Positions 56,090-64,000 of a stretch of 64,000 nt of DNA are shown piece by piece; the stretch's first letter is position 1, and the number at the start of each line of letters is the position of its first letter. The translations under genes and the position numbers were made by a program. Location: assembly GCA_002707155.1 (NCBI GenBank), contig PAME01000014.1, positions 62,001 to 126,000 on the forward strand, written 5' to 3'. The notes beneath the pieces were generated by a model. It did no database searches and was not told the origin of the DNA. It saw nothing but the letters and a program-made list of their open reading frames with translations. Origin of the DNA: Crocinitomicaceae bacterium. GTDB lineage: Bacteria > Bacteroidota > Bacteroidia > Flavobacteriales_G > Salibacteraceae.

Positions 56090-56793
56090 TGGAAACTCCC
56101 TATCTGTATTTGCTCATTAATGCATTCACTTTTTTGGGTCCACTGCTGTTGAGCTTTGATAAAAAAGTTGCCTTTTATCAATTATTACCCAAAGCATTTA
56201 TCGCAGCAGCAATTGTTGCTGTTCCGTTTTTAATTTGGGATGAAATTTTTACTCAAGCTGGGTTTTGGGGATTTAATCCGGACTATTTATCTGGTATGTA
56301 TTTAGGCAGTTTACCAATTGAGGAAGTCCTTTTCTTTTTTACCATTCCTATTGCATGTACCTTTATATATGCTTGCCTAAACAATTGGTTTCCAACGAAT
56401 GCCTTGGCATCAAAAGAAAAGCGCATTACAAGCGGACTTTTTATTTTTCTATTGCCTCTCATTTTCATACATCGCGAGTTTTGGTACACATTAGTTACCT
56501 TCAGTTTACTGGCAATTTTCTTAGGCTATTTAAGATGGTATCAAGAAACACCCTATCTGCATTTTATATACCGAGCCTATTTAGTTTGCTTAATTCCTTT
56601 TTGCATTGTCAATGGAATCTTAACCGGCTCTCTAATTCAAGCACCAGTAGTTTGGTACAACGAAAATGCTTTTACTAGCATCCGCATTGGCACCATACCG
56701 TTTGAAGATTTCTTATATGGCTTTCTCTTAATTCTAGCCAACATAGTTGTGATTGAGCGACTAAGTAAACGCAGACCAGGGTTGATTCGATAA
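56089..56793 (+). CDS. crtYcd: Lycopene cyclase, fused CrtYc-CrtYd type
   Basis: Integral membrane cyclase of 234 residues with about seven hydrophobic segments, made of two tandem lycopene-cyclase domains. Each half carries the P-x-E-E/D motif: LPIEEVLFFFTIPIACTF near residue 77 and IPFEDFLYGFLLI near residue 205. These enzymes form beta rings on lycopene without a bound flavin fold. It is the last gene of the crt operon; marR begins 97 bases further on. Confidence 0.92.
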   Translation: METPYLYLLINAFTFLGPLLLSFDKKVAFYQLLPKAFIAAAIVAVPFLIWDEIFTQAGFWGFNPDYLSGMYLGSLPIEEVLFFFTIPIACTFIYACLNNWFPTNALASKEKRITSGLFIFLLPLIFIHREFWYTLVTFSLLAIFLGYLRWYQETPYLHFIYRAYLVCLIPFCIVNGILTGSLIQAPVVWYNENAFTSIRIGTIPFEDFLYGFLLILANIVVIERLSKRRPGLIR

Positions 56794-56852
56794 ATTACCA
56801 CTCAAAATTCTAATTAATTTTAATACAAAAACATTAAATACTTTTACAATCA

Positions 56853-56864
56853 ATGTATATACAT
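56853..56864 (+). promoter_or_regulatory. Candidate MarR operator
   Basis: ATGTATATACAT is a perfect 12 bp palindrome just upstream of the -7 box of marR. MarR proteins usually bind such palindromes in their own promoters, so this is a likely autoregulatory site. Inference only. Confidence 0.45.
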
Positions 56865-56878
56865 ATAATGTTTTTACA

Positions 56879-56886
56879 TATATTTG
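56879..56886 (+). promoter_or_regulatory. -7 promoter box of marR
   Basis: TATATTTG matches TAnnTTTG and ends 4 bases before the ATG at 56891, so the messenger may be leaderless. Confidence 0.45.
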
Positions 56887-56890
56887 CAAC

Positions 56891-57340
56891 ATGGTTAAAA
56901 TTGATCAGGAAATTCAACAGAAAAAGTTCGCTAGTCCAAAGCATAAGGCCTTGGTTAATTTGCTTTTTACTTATGGTCAAATTAGCACATTACAGCATCG
57001 TACTTTAAAGCCTTATGAATTAAGCGTTCAGCAATTTAATTTATTGCGTATTCTTCGAGGACAATTTCCAAAGCCTTCCTCAATTAAGTTGATTACGGAA
57101 AGAATGATAGACAAAATGAGCAATGCTTCCCGCTTGGTAGACAAATTGCTTAGTAAAGAATTGGTTGAACGAAAAAGTTCGAAGGAAGATCGGCGACAAG
57201 TTGATATTCTGATAACTGAAAAAGGATTAAAAACAATCGAAGCAGCTTCATTGGCAATGGAGAATACCATGAATGTTCTAGATATTACGGATGAAGATGC
57301 GGAGCAATTGAGCGTTTTACTGGATAAATTAAGAGATTAA
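56891..57340 (+). CDS. MarR-family transcriptional regulator
   Basis: Winged-helix regulator of 149 residues. The DNA-binding part is LSVQQFNLLRILRGQFPKPSSIKLITERM followed by MSNASRLVDKLLSKELVERKSSKEDRRQVDILITEKG (in pieces: LVDKLLSKELVERKS and DRRQVDILIT), the classic MarR wing with Asp-Arg-Arg-Gln-Val. It sits between the crt genes and yceI in the same direction, so it may control either. A palindrome in its promoter suggests autoregulation. Confidence 0.9.
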   Translation: MVKIDQEIQQKKFASPKHKALVNLLFTYGQISTLQHRTLKPYELSVQQFNLLRILRGQFPKPSSIKLITERMIDKMSNASRLVDKLLSKELVERKSSKEDRRQVDILITEKGLKTIEAASLAMENTMNVLDITDEDAEQLSVLLDKLRD

Positions 57341-57384
57341 ACAATTACACAACTGTTACAACAAACACTTTAAAATTTAATAAA

Positions 57385-57981
57385 ATGAAAGGAATTAAAA
57401 TTTTTACAAGTCTCGCAGCAATCGTATTTGCCCTTAGTATTTCAATGCACGTTATGGCGCAAGTGCCTCAAATGGATGCAAGTAAACTAAAAGCAGCCAC
57501 CGATAAAATGAAAGTTGATACTAAAGCTTCAACAGTAAACTGGAAAGCAGAAAAAGTAACGGGTGAACACGTTGGAACAATCAACATTAAATCTGGTGAA
57601 TTAGTAAATGAAGGCGGTTCAATTAAAGGAGGAACTATTGTTATGGATATGACTTCAATCGTTTGTACTGATATAGCTGATCCTTCTACAAATGCAAAGT
57701 TGATTGGTCATTTAAAAAGTGATGACTTCTTTTCTGTTGAGAAAAACAATACAGCGACTTTTGAAATTACAAACATAAAAGTGATTTCTGCTAAAAAGGT
57801 AACGATAACTGGAAACATGAGTATTAAAGGAATAACTAATGAACAGTCTTTCGAAGCTACAACAAGTCTTGTTGGTGGTAAAATGAATATAACTGGAATT
57901 ATGAAGATTGACAGAACCAAATACAAAGTGGTTTACGGCTCAGGTTCAGTATTCGACGATCTTGGCGACAAAATGATCTAA
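57385..57981 (+). CDS. YceI-family exported lipid-binding protein
   Basis: Protein of 198 residues with a signal peptide (1-26, MHVMAQ). The lipocalin-like YceI barrel is shown by TVNWKAEKVTGEHVGTI, GTIVMDMTSI, HLKSDDFFSVEKNNTATF, SIKGITNEQSF and IDRTKYKVVYGSG. Members bind isoprenoids or fatty amides in the periplasm. It follows marR by 44 bases and ends in a strong terminator, forming a unit beside the carotenoid operon; isoprenoid binding would fit that place. Confidence 0.9.
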   Translation: MKGIKIFTSLAAIVFALSISMHVMAQVPQMDASKLKAATDKMKVDTKASTVNWKAEKVTGEHVGTINIKSGELVNEGGSIKGGTIVMDMTSIVCTDIADPSTNAKLIGHLKSDDFFSVEKNNTATFEITNIKVISAKKVTITGNMSIKGITNEQSFEATTSLVGGKMNITGIMKIDRTKYKVVYGSGSVFDDLGDKMI

Positions 57982-58042
57982 GATGAGTTTACGTTAGATT
58001 TTAAATTGGCGACAATGTAAAAGCTTTTATTCTATTGAACAG

Positions 58043-58083
58043 AAAAAGCCCAATTGATTGAAATATCGATTGGGCTTTTTTTA
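58043..58083 (+). terminator. Rho-independent terminator after yceI
   Basis: A 16 bp stem, AAAAAGCCCAATTGAT (58043-58058) with ATCGATTGGGCTTTTT (58065-58080), one G-U wobble, followed by T residues. Confidence 0.92.
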
Positions 58084-58340
58084 TGATCAAATGTTAACAT
58101 AAATGCAGCAACATGATCGTTAACAATTTTCATATTCATTTAAACGTTTTCGTTCAAGCAAGCTTGAAATGGTTCGAATAAAAAGCGTGACAACTTTCAT
58201 TTTCAGGCTTCTGAGTCAGCTAGGCAGGATTGTCTCACAACATTTACCCAGCACATTCGGAAAGCAAAATCGAAGTAAAGTTTTAGCTGAATTTACGTTC
58301 AAAATGAACATGAAGCACGCTTCAATCATTTTATCGCATA

Positions 58341-58375
58341 AAAAAAAGCCGTTCATAATATGAACGGCTTTTTTT
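58341..58375 (-). terminator. Terminator of the tRNA-Pro gene
   Basis: On the minus strand AAGCCGTTCAT pairs with ATGAACGGCTT around a short loop, flanked by A and T runs, directly after the tRNA CCA end. Confidence 0.9.
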
Positions 58376-58453
58376 TGGTCGGGGTGGCAGGATTCGAACC
58401 TGCGACCTCCGCGTCCCAAACGCGGCGCGATAACCGGGCTACGCTACACCCCG
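58376..58453 (-). tRNA. tRNA-Pro (TGG)
   Basis: Cloverleaf on the minus strand from 58453. The acceptor stem is CGGGGTG/CACCCCG. The anticodon arm CCGCG-TTTGGGA-CGCGG places TGG as anticodon, decoding CCA and wobble Pro codons. The T arm is GCAGG-TTCGAAT-CCTGC. The discriminator base is A and the CCA end is encoded (58378-58376). A terminator follows directly. Confidence 0.96.
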
Positions 58454-58515
58454 AAAAAACAATTTCTTGTTTTGTTTCGGGCGGCAAAAATACTTTACTT
58501 TTTAGAATAACAAGG

Positions 58516-59379
58516 CTAGTCTAAAGAATTTATTTCTTTTTCCAGAATAGAAATTTTTTCTTTCAATGCTTCAAATAATTCGGCATCAATATTTCCACGA
58601 GACTTAACTAATGATTCTATATCTGGACGTATCGTATCCAACTTTAACAGCACTAAATTTGGCGAGTCTACTTGGTCTTTGGTTTCTTCCAATAAACGAA
58701 CACAATTATAAAAGCTATAGGATTGGTCATACAAACTCAGTGAAACATTTTGGTCTTTTAAATAGTTCCCACAAATCGCATAACTCAATTTCATACCTTG
58801 AATCCAGCCACCTAACACCATATAACTCACCAACAATGCCTTCTCCTCAGAATACATTTGTTCGGTAGCCTTCAAATACGCTTTTGTCAAAACTGCTGAC
58901 TTATCTATTGCTGAATTCGGATCGTAAAGCAACTTCAATTGATCTTCATTAAACGCGTCTCTTATTCCAATATCCTCGCTAAGGATTAGTACTTCGTTTA
59001 AATAAGCTGTAGCATATTTAGTTTGCTCATAGGCAGCCGTATAGACAAACAAAGCAGCATACCTTCCCATAGCTAAAGCCTTTTCTCTTGTTGTATTGAA
59101 TTGTGGAAAGTCTTCGCTTACCACGTCGGAGTTAAAAGGGCATTCGGCATTGTAAAGTCGCTGGTACAAATTAGCTGCTTGCTCAATATTTTTCCTAACC
59201 GAACCTAATTCATGGGTCATCGACTTGGAATTGTCTTGTCGCTCTGTTTCTTCAAGCGTTTCATTCAGCGAGTTGTTTTGCGCTTTTTCGAGCTTCGAGT
59301 TATCTGAACAAGACCAAGAGATTGCCGAAACAAAAGCGATTAGTACACAACTATTTAGATAGTTTTTCAACATTTGCAC
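58516..59379 (-). CDS. Lipoprotein of unknown function, paralogue of the divergent neighbour
   Basis: Protein of 287 residues. The signal ends in a lipobox (SAISWSC, Cys24). The mature part is almost wholly helical and acidic. I do not recognise a named family. It resembles the divergently encoded protein at 59457 in size, in the lipobox, in an RYAALFVYTAAYEQTKYA block (other: YGRYITNTKKSLNFGVYSADL), a following SEDIGI/SNKIGL turn and a WIQGM/WIESA motif near residue 192. The two probably arose by duplication. No enzymatic motif is visible. The end is about 62 bases from tRNA-Pro. Confidence 0.72.
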   Translation of the reverse strand: MQMLKNYLNSCVLIAFVSAISWSCSDNSKLEKAQNNSLNETLEETERQDNSKSMTHELGSVRKNIEQAANLYQRLYNAECPFNSDVVSEDFPQFNTTREKALAMGRYAALFVYTAAYEQTKYATAYLNEVLILSEDIGIRDAFNEDQLKLLYDPNSAIDKSAVLTKAYLKATEQMYSEEKALLVSYMVLGGWIQGMKLSYAICGNYLKDQNVSLSLYDQSYSFYNCVRLLEETKDQVDSPNLVLLKLDTIRPDIESLVKSRGNIDAELFEALKEKISILEKEINSLD

Positions 59380-59456
59380 AATTTTACATCGGAATATTTA
59401 TTTAAGCGATATCAAATCGAGATATTCTTCACGCAAATCTTTACTTTCGTCAATTC

Positions 59457-60341
59457 ATGGGAAAAGTCTCCAATTATTTTCTGGTCTTATTGACTTCAGC
59501 TTTCTTCTGCAGTGGAATTCTTATTTCTTGCGAAGAGTCTGTTGAAGTAGTCTCAGTAAACGAAGAAGATATCGCTCAAGAAGCAATAGAAGACTTCGAA
59601 AACTACCGCCTTAAACTGACGCTGTTGGATAGTCATCGCTTAGAATTCCCTTCACCTGTAGAGTTAGCGAAAAATTACAAGAATACTGGAATTCAGTTTA
59701 TACCTGGACTTACAAATCCTGCAGCTGACTATGGGAGATACATCACCAACACTAAAAAGTCTTTAAACTTTGGAGTCTATTCGGCTGATTTGAGTTATTG
59801 TGTGTTAAACCAGCAAGGGCAATGTGCTTCAGAATACTTTATAGCCATTCAAAATATCAGCAACAAAATTGGACTTTCTGAAATTTTTAGATACGAATTG
59901 ATTCTAACCGACTTTAGCTCTAGTCTTGGTGATAAAGATTCTATGTCAAGAATGGTCGCAGGAATTCAAAAAGATTTGGACAAAACACTCAGAGCAAATG
60001 GCACTAAAGACAAAGCAATTTTGTTCTATACCGGAGCTTGGATTGAAAGTGCATACATTGCTATTAACGCAAAAAAAGACTTCTCCAACACCTTGGACAC
60101 TGCTATGGTTACTGAAATTACAAGTCAAGTAGAATTGTTAGAAGATATCTTGATTGAATTTGATAAAATGGAAGAAAAAAATCAAGAGGTAATGGATCTA
60201 CAAAATAAATTACTGGAATTTAAAGAAATATCCACTGGCATTCGCTTTAAAACTAGTGGAGATAGTATAATATTAAACCTCCAAGATTTGCAGAAAATCA
60301 GAAGTAAAATAGAAGAAATAAGAGCCTACGTAGTAAGTTAA
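59457..60341 (+). CDS. Lipoprotein of unknown function, paralogue of the divergent neighbour
   Basis: Protein of 294 residues. The signal ends in ILISCEES (Cys25 is the lipid site). The rest is helical and rich in Glu and Asp. The pattern DYGRYITNTKKSLNFGVYSAD, ISNKIGLSEIFRYEL and GAWIESAYIAIN (read as pieces) parallels the divergent gene's RYAALFVYTAAYEQTK, SEDIGIRDAF and GGWIQGMKLSY. It starts 77 bases from the start of the other gene, so they share one control region. thrS follows after about 80 bases with its own promoter. Function unknown. Confidence 0.72.
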   Translation: MGKVSNYFLVLLTSAFFCSGILISCEESVEVVSVNEEDIAQEAIEDFENYRLKLTLLDSHRLEFPSPVELAKNYKNTGIQFIPGLTNPAADYGRYITNTKKSLNFGVYSADLSYCVLNQQGQCASEYFIAIQNISNKIGLSEIFRYELILTDFSSSLGDKDSMSRMVAGIQKDLDKTLRANGTKDKAILFYTGAWIESAYIAINAKKDFSNTLDTAMVTEITSQVELLEDILIEFDKMEEKNQEVMDLQNKLLEFKEISTGIRFKTSGDSIILNLQDLQKIRSKIEEIRAYVVS

Positions 60342-60368
60342 TTCCTTGATGTATAAAGTTCTCCTTGA

Positions 60369-60399
60369 TTTGTTAAGGTACTTTATAATCCTATCTTTG
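60369..60399 (+). promoter_or_regulatory. Bacteroidota promoter for the thrS operon
   Basis: TTTG (60369-60372), 19 bases, then TATCTTTG (60392-60399) fits the TTTG-N19-TAnnTTTG consensus exactly. The ATG of thrS at 60423 is 24 bases beyond the -7 box. Confidence 0.75.
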
Positions 60400-60422
60400 C
60401 CGCCCAAAATTTGAATATTAAA

Positions 60423-62363
60423 ATGATTAAAATCACTCTACCAGATGGCTCTATTCGTGAATACGAATCTGGAGTTACGCCCTTCGATGTAGCCAATGAT
60501 ATTTCATCTGGCCTTGCTCGAAATGTATTATCCGCTTCGGTAAACGGTAAAACGGTAGAGTCTGTCACCCCAATTCTCGAAGATTCGGATATAGTGCTTT
60601 ACACCTGGGAGAGCGATGAAGGTAAAACTGCTTTTTGGCATTCCTCCGCTCACATTTTAGCGCAAACTCTGGAAGATTTATACCCTGGAGTTAAGCTAAC
60701 AATTGGCCCTGCCATTGAAAATGGATTCTACTACGATGTAGATACCCTAGACTATGTTATTTCTGAAAAAGATATTCCTAATATCGAAAAGCGCTTTTTA
60801 GATTTTGCTCGCGAAAAAGAAGCATTTAAAATGCGTGAAGTCAGTAAGAAAGACGCATTAAACCTTTACAAGAAACAGGGCAATGAATTCAAAGTAGAAT
60901 TAATTGAAAACCTAACCGACGGTGATATCACCTTTTGCGATCACGCTAATTTCACAGATTTATGTCGCGGTGGGCACATACCGCACACCGGGTTTGTTAA
61001 AGCTATAAAAGTACTGAGCATTGCAGGTGCCTATTGGAGAGGAGATGAAAACAAACCTCAACTAACACGGGTTTACGGTATTTCTTTTCCAAAGCAAAAA
61101 ATGCTTGAAGAGCATTTACATATGCTAGAAGAAGCCAAGAAACGGGATCACCGAAAATTGGGTAAGGAACTAGAACTTTTCACTTTTTCTGAAAAAGTAG
61201 GTCAAGGCTTACCGTTGTGGTTACCAAGAGGTGCTGAATTGAGGTCAAGACTTGAGGATTTTTTAAAGAAGGCTCAAGTTAAGAGTGGTTATCAGCCGGT
61301 AATTTCCCCTCACATCGGCAACAAAGCACTATATGTAACTAGTGGTCACTACGAAAAGTATGGCGCCGATTCGTTTCAACCCATTAAAACTCCTAAAGAA
61401 GACGAAGAATTTTTATTAAAACCGATGAACTGCCCGCATCATTGCGAAATTTACAAATCCAAACCACGATCATACAGAGATTTACCGGTACGATTTGCTG
61501 AATTTGGAACCGTGTACAGATATGAACAAAGTGGTGAATTACATGGCCTTACACGAGTTAGAGGATTTACTCAAGATGACGCACATCTATTCGTACGTCC
61601 GGATCAATTAATCGAAGAATTTCAAAAAGTAATTGACCTAGTAAGTTACGTATTTACCTCCTTAGGTTTCGAAGATTATGAAGCTCAAATTTCATTAAGG
61701 GACAAAGAAGATCACGCAAAGTATATTGGTAGTGATGAGAACTGGGAAAAATCAGAAGAAGCAATATTAAAAGCTGTTGAAGGTAAAAACTTAAAAACTA
61801 AAATTGAATATGGAGAGGCTGCTTTTTATGGTCCCAAGCTAGATTTTATGGTAAAAGATGCTTTGGGCAGAAAATGGCAACTGGGAACTATTCAAGTAGA
61901 TTATAATCTACCTGAGCGTTTTGAGTTGGAATATATGGGAAGTGATAATCAGAAGCATCGCCCAATAATGATACACAGAGCGCCTTTCGGGTCAATGGAA
62001 CGCTTCATTGCCATCTTGACGGAACACTGTGCAGGTAAGTTTCCATTGTGGTTAAATCCCGATCAATTTGCAATTCTCACGATTTCAGACAAGTACAATG
62101 AGGTAGCGGAAAATATGCTACTTTTGCTCGCCCAAAAAGGGCTGCGTGGTTATGTTGATGATCGCTCCGAAAAGATTGGGAAAAAGATTAGAGATACCGA
62201 GCTTGCAAAAATTCCTTTTATGCTCATTATAGGCGAGAAGGAAGCAGAATCTGGACAAGTTTCAGTGCGTAAGCAAGGCGAAGGTGACTTAGGAACATTT
62301 ACCACTGATGCATTTGCTGAGTTGGTCGATAAAGAAATAAAAGAGTTAGTAAAAGAATTTTAA
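60423..62363 (+). CDS. thrS: Threonine--tRNA ligase
   Basis: Class II synthetase of 646 residues from ATG 60423; the frame also has a TTG at 60411 but the ATG gives the usual beginning MIKITLPDG. The TGS domain leads ([19 protein letters not shown]), followed by the editing domain with HSSAHILAQ and the zinc-type [10 protein letters not shown]. The catalytic core contains [12 protein letters not shown] (motif with zinc Cys), [20 protein letters not shown] (motif 2, in pieces) and [11 protein letters not shown] (motif 3), and the anticodon-binding domain ends it. It leads the operon with infC, rpmI and rplT. Confidence 0.97.
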   Translation: MIKITLPDGSIREYESGVTPFDVANDISSGLARNVLSASVNGKTVESVTPILEDSDIVLYTWESDEGKTAFWHSSAHILAQTLEDLYPGVKLTIGPAIENGFYYDVDTLDYVISEKDIPNIEKRFLDFAREKEAFKMREVSKKDALNLYKKQGNEFKVELIENLTDGDITFCDHANFTDLCRGGHIPHTGFVKAIKVLSIAGAYWRGDENKPQLTRVYGISFPKQKMLEEHLHMLEEAKKRDHRKLGKELELFTFSEKVGQGLPLWLPRGAELRSRLEDFLKKAQVKSGYQPVISPHIGNKALYVTSGHYEKYGADSFQPIKTPKEDEEFLLKPMNCPHHCEIYKSKPRSYRDLPVRFAEFGTVYRYEQSGELHGLTRVRGFTQDDAHLFVRPDQLIEEFQKVIDLVSYVFTSLGFEDYEAQISLRDKEDHAKYIGSDENWEKSEEAILKAVEGKNLKTKIEYGEAAFYGPKLDFMVKDALGRKWQLGTIQVDYNLPERFELEYMGSDNQKHRPIMIHRAPFGSMERFIAILTEHCAGKFPLWLNPDQFAILTISDKYNEVAENMLLLLAQKGLRGYVDDRSEKIGKKIRDTELAKIPFMLIIGEKEAESGQVSVRKQGEGDLGTFTTDAFAELVDKEIKELVKEF

Positions 62364-62388
62364 TAAAATTAATAAGGAGGAATAAGCC

Positions 62389-62937
62389 ATAGCTAGAAGA
62401 TTCAGATCCCCGCAACCGAAGAACACTGATCCAGTGTTTCGTACGAATGGTAAAATCTACGCAGAATCAGTGCGTCTGGTTACAGACGACGATGGTGCAG
62501 AAGTATTGGCAATTGCCGATGCTTTAGCAAAAGCAGATGAAGCAGGTTTAGATTTGGTAGAGATATCGCCAAATGCGAAACCGCCTGTAGTTAAAATACT
62601 GGATTACAAGAAGTTTATCTACGAGCAGAAAAAGAAGAAAAAGGAAATGCAATCCAAAGCAACGAAAGTTGTTGTGAAAGAAATCCGTTTTGGACCTAAC
62701 ACAGATGAGCATGACTTTAACTTTAAATTGAATCACGCTAGAAAGTTCTTAGAGGAAGGAGCAAAATTGAAAGCATTCGTATTCTTTAAAGGAAGAACAA
62801 TTGTTTTCAAAGAGCGAGGAGAAATCTTGCTTTTGAAACTTGCTCAAGAATTGGCTGACATAGGAGACGTTGAGTCACTTCCGAAAATGGAAGGAAAGCG
62901 TATGATTATGTTCTTAGCTCCAAAAAAGAAAAAATAA
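62389..62937 (+). CDS. infC: Translation initiation factor IF-3
   Basis: Protein of 182 residues. Translation starts at ATA 62389, giving IARRFRSPQP, the usual family beginning, after a strong Shine-Dalgarno AAGGAGG (62374-62380 region), which is rare in this phylum. A GTG at 62434 is in frame but would remove the conserved start. The N-domain carries VRLVTDDDG and KPPVVKILDYKKFIYE; the linker is Lys-rich; the C-domain has EIRFGPNTDEHDFNFKLNHA and RGRTIVF-like FFKGRTIVFKE. A rare start codon is the basis of IF-3 autoregulation in E. coli (AUU), so the same logic is likely here. Confidence 0.94.
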   Translation: MARRFRSPQPKNTDPVFRTNGKIYAESVRLVTDDDGAEVLAIADALAKADEAGLDLVEISPNAKPPVVKILDYKKFIYEQKKKKKEMQSKATKVVVKEIRFGPNTDEHDFNFKLNHARKFLEEGAKLKAFVFFKGRTIVFKERGEILLLKLAQELADIGDVESLPKMEGKRMIMFLAPKKKK

Positions 62938-62974
62938 TTCCCTATATATTGTTTAATCAGAAATAAGCAGAAAA

Positions 62975-63172
62975 ATGCCGAAGATGAAAACAAAATCCAG
63001 TGCCAAAAAGCGATTTAAGCTAACAGGTTCTGGTAAAATCAAAAGGAAACACGCTTTTAAAAGCCACATCCTTACAAAAAAAGAAACAAAACAGAAACGT
63101 AATCTTACGCAATCTGGATTGGTTCACAAAGCGGACGAGCGCAACATTTTGCAACAACTCGTTCTTAAGTAA
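62975..63172 (+). CDS. rpmI: 50S ribosomal protein L35
   Basis: Protein of 65 residues, very basic, with the family start [20 protein letters not shown] and the end of about [16 protein letters not shown]. It follows infC by 37 bases and precedes rplT, the conserved infC-rpmI-rplT order. Confidence 0.96.
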   Translation: MPKMKTKSSAKKRFKLTGSGKIKRKHAFKSHILTKKETKQKRNLTQSGLVHKADERNILQQLVLK

Positions 63173-63265
63173 TCAGATTAATTTTTGGTTTATTGTTTTA
63201 ACCCGGGTTCTAGTAACTAAGCAGTTTGAAAAAGTAACTCACTATCGCTCAAAAAAATGTAAATT

Positions 63266-63610
63266 ATGCCTAGATCAGTAAATTCAGTAGCATCACGCGC
63301 AAGACGCAAAAAAGTGATGAAATTGGCCAAAGGATACTTTGGTCGTAGAAAAAATGTGTGGACAGTAGCAAAAAACGCCGTTGAAAAAGGGTTAGTATAT
63401 GCTTTTAGAGACAGACGCCAAAAGAAACGTAATTTCAGGTCACTTTGGATTACGCGTATCAACGCAGGAGCCAGAGCGAATGGAATGTCGTATTCTCAGT
63501 TTATGGGTAAAGTAAACGGAGCTAATATCGATTTGAACCGAAAGGTTTTAGCCGATTTGGCAATGAATCATCCAGAGGCTTTTAAAGCTGTGGTTGACAA
63601 AGTGAAATAG
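63266..63610 (+). CDS. rplT: 50S ribosomal protein L20
   Basis: Protein of 114 residues with the L20 beginning [20 protein letters not shown], then [20 protein letters not shown], the [19 protein letters not shown] block and the C-terminal [19 protein letters not shown]. It binds 23S rRNA. It is the last gene of the operon and ends 49 bases before a terminator. Confidence 0.97.
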   Translation: MPRSVNSVASRARRKKVMKLAKGYFGRRKNVWTVAKNAVEKGLVYAFRDRRQKKRNFRSLWITRINAGARANGMSYSQFMGKVNGANIDLNRKVLADLAMNHPEAFKAVVDKVK

Positions 63611-63658
63611 GTTTAGTTCGCTAAGCCCAATTCATAATTAAAATACAGGGAATTATTT

Positions 63659-63687
63659 AAGGTCGCCAATTGGCGGCCTTTTTTTAT
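63659..63687 (+). terminator. Rho-independent terminator of the thrS-infC-rpmI-rplT operon
   Basis: A 22-base palindrome AAGGTCGCCAA/TTGGCGGCCTT (one G-U pair) is followed by a run of T residues. Confidence 0.92.
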
Positions 63688-63777
63688 GCCTATTTATTGA
63701 GGTTTTAGCGTTCAATAAATACAATCTCAAGCTTATTTACTAATCAGCCCATTACGCAAAAAACTAGAAACCACTCC

Positions 63778-64000
63778 TTATCTTTTCTGAAAAATTTTCA
63801 CTTCTTCAAAATCTGCCACTAATTTAAAACCCGCGTGCCTATCGTCTAGGAGCTCGTGATAGAGTGTATTTCTTTCAAGAAATAACGCTCGGCCGTGCAA
63901 ATAGGTGTCGACATCTTCGGCAGGTAAGAACCATTGATAAGTATGGTAGTTAATTACTAAATAGTCGGGGTTGTCCTCTTTGATGACTGCCTTTGAAAGC
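63778..64000 (-). CDS. C-terminal fragment, possible membrane glycosyltransferase
   Basis: The minus-strand frame is open from the right edge for 73 codons to TAA at 63780-63778; the rest lies outside the window. The visible end contains DNPDYLVINYHTYQWFLP, then YLHGRALFLERNTLYHELL and ADFEEVKIFQKR. The pattern of a soluble domain ending in such a short basic tail is what one sees after the membrane region of ArnT/PMT-like glycosyltransferases, but the fragment is too short for certainty. Confidence 0.5.
   Translation of the reverse strand, partial: LSKAVIKEDNPDYLVINYHTYQWFLPAEDVDTYLHGRALFLERNTLYHELLDDRHAGFKLVADFEEVKIFQKR

Overview
The window comes from a chromosome of a Bacteroidota bacterium, most likely in or near the Flavobacteriales. 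The evidence is the protein families (TonB receptor next to a DUF4249-type lipoprotein, type IX secretion C-terminal domains of both type A and type B, a fused isobutyryl-CoA mutase, gliding-type CHU_C domain), TAnnTTTG promoter -7 boxes, an almost complete lack of Shine-Dalgarno sequences, a tmRNA tag GENNYALAA and low GC. The species cannot be read from the sequence. There is no integrase, transposase, prophage or CRISPR array.

Layout. 1-4.9 kb: a lipoprotein fragment and its TonB receptor, then a C-terminal processing protease and a DUF1573 protein. 5.1-17.4 kb: regulators (LuxR-type, WYL), an acyltransferase, a conserved unknown protein with a type IX secreted beta-propeller protein whose sorting domain is frameshifted, a HisC-like aminotransferase, RecQ and a TPR protein. 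17.6-25.7 kb: DinB-like protein, a small cassette-like lipoprotein gene between inverted repeats, a second secreted propeller protein, a WG-repeat protein and an MFS transporter. 25.7-35.1 kb: icmF, a CHU_C protein, an HPt protein, a BadF-type kinase, and an unusual pair: a cytochrome oxidase subunit II-like protein without its CuA ligands and an SCO1-like domain without its copper ligands fused to FG-GAP/ASPIC repeats. 35.2-37.4 kb: tmRNA, a saccharopine dehydrogenase-like gene and a GIY-YIG nuclease gene bracketed by inverted palindromic elements. 37.4-46 kb: core metabolism on the minus strand (M48 protease, rpe, pnp, rpsO, accD, class I aldolase, fhs). 46-50.5 kb: bestrophin and a KDO locus where a transaldolase/FSA-like domain is fused to the CBS pair normally found in KdsD, between kdsC-like and kdsA. 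50.7-53.5 kb: AAA ATPase and a cassette-like hydrolase gene. 53.5-58 kb: crtD-cruF-crtZ-crtYcd, marR and yceI, which match the terminal steps to saproxanthin/myxol-type carotenoids. 58.3-64 kb: tRNA-Pro, two divergent paralogous lipoproteins, thrS-infC-rpmI-rplT (infC starts with ATA), and the end of a possible membrane glycosyltransferase.

The most promising observations are the transaldolase-CBS fusion in the KDO locus, which could supply arabinose 5-phosphate without the SIS isomerase domain, and the paired loss of copper ligands in the COX2-like and SCO1-like proteins. The REP-like elements with exchanged hairpins around the GIY-YIG gene and the attC-like sites next to solitary accessory genes are also worth checking. 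All functions are inferred from reading the sequence; no database search was run.
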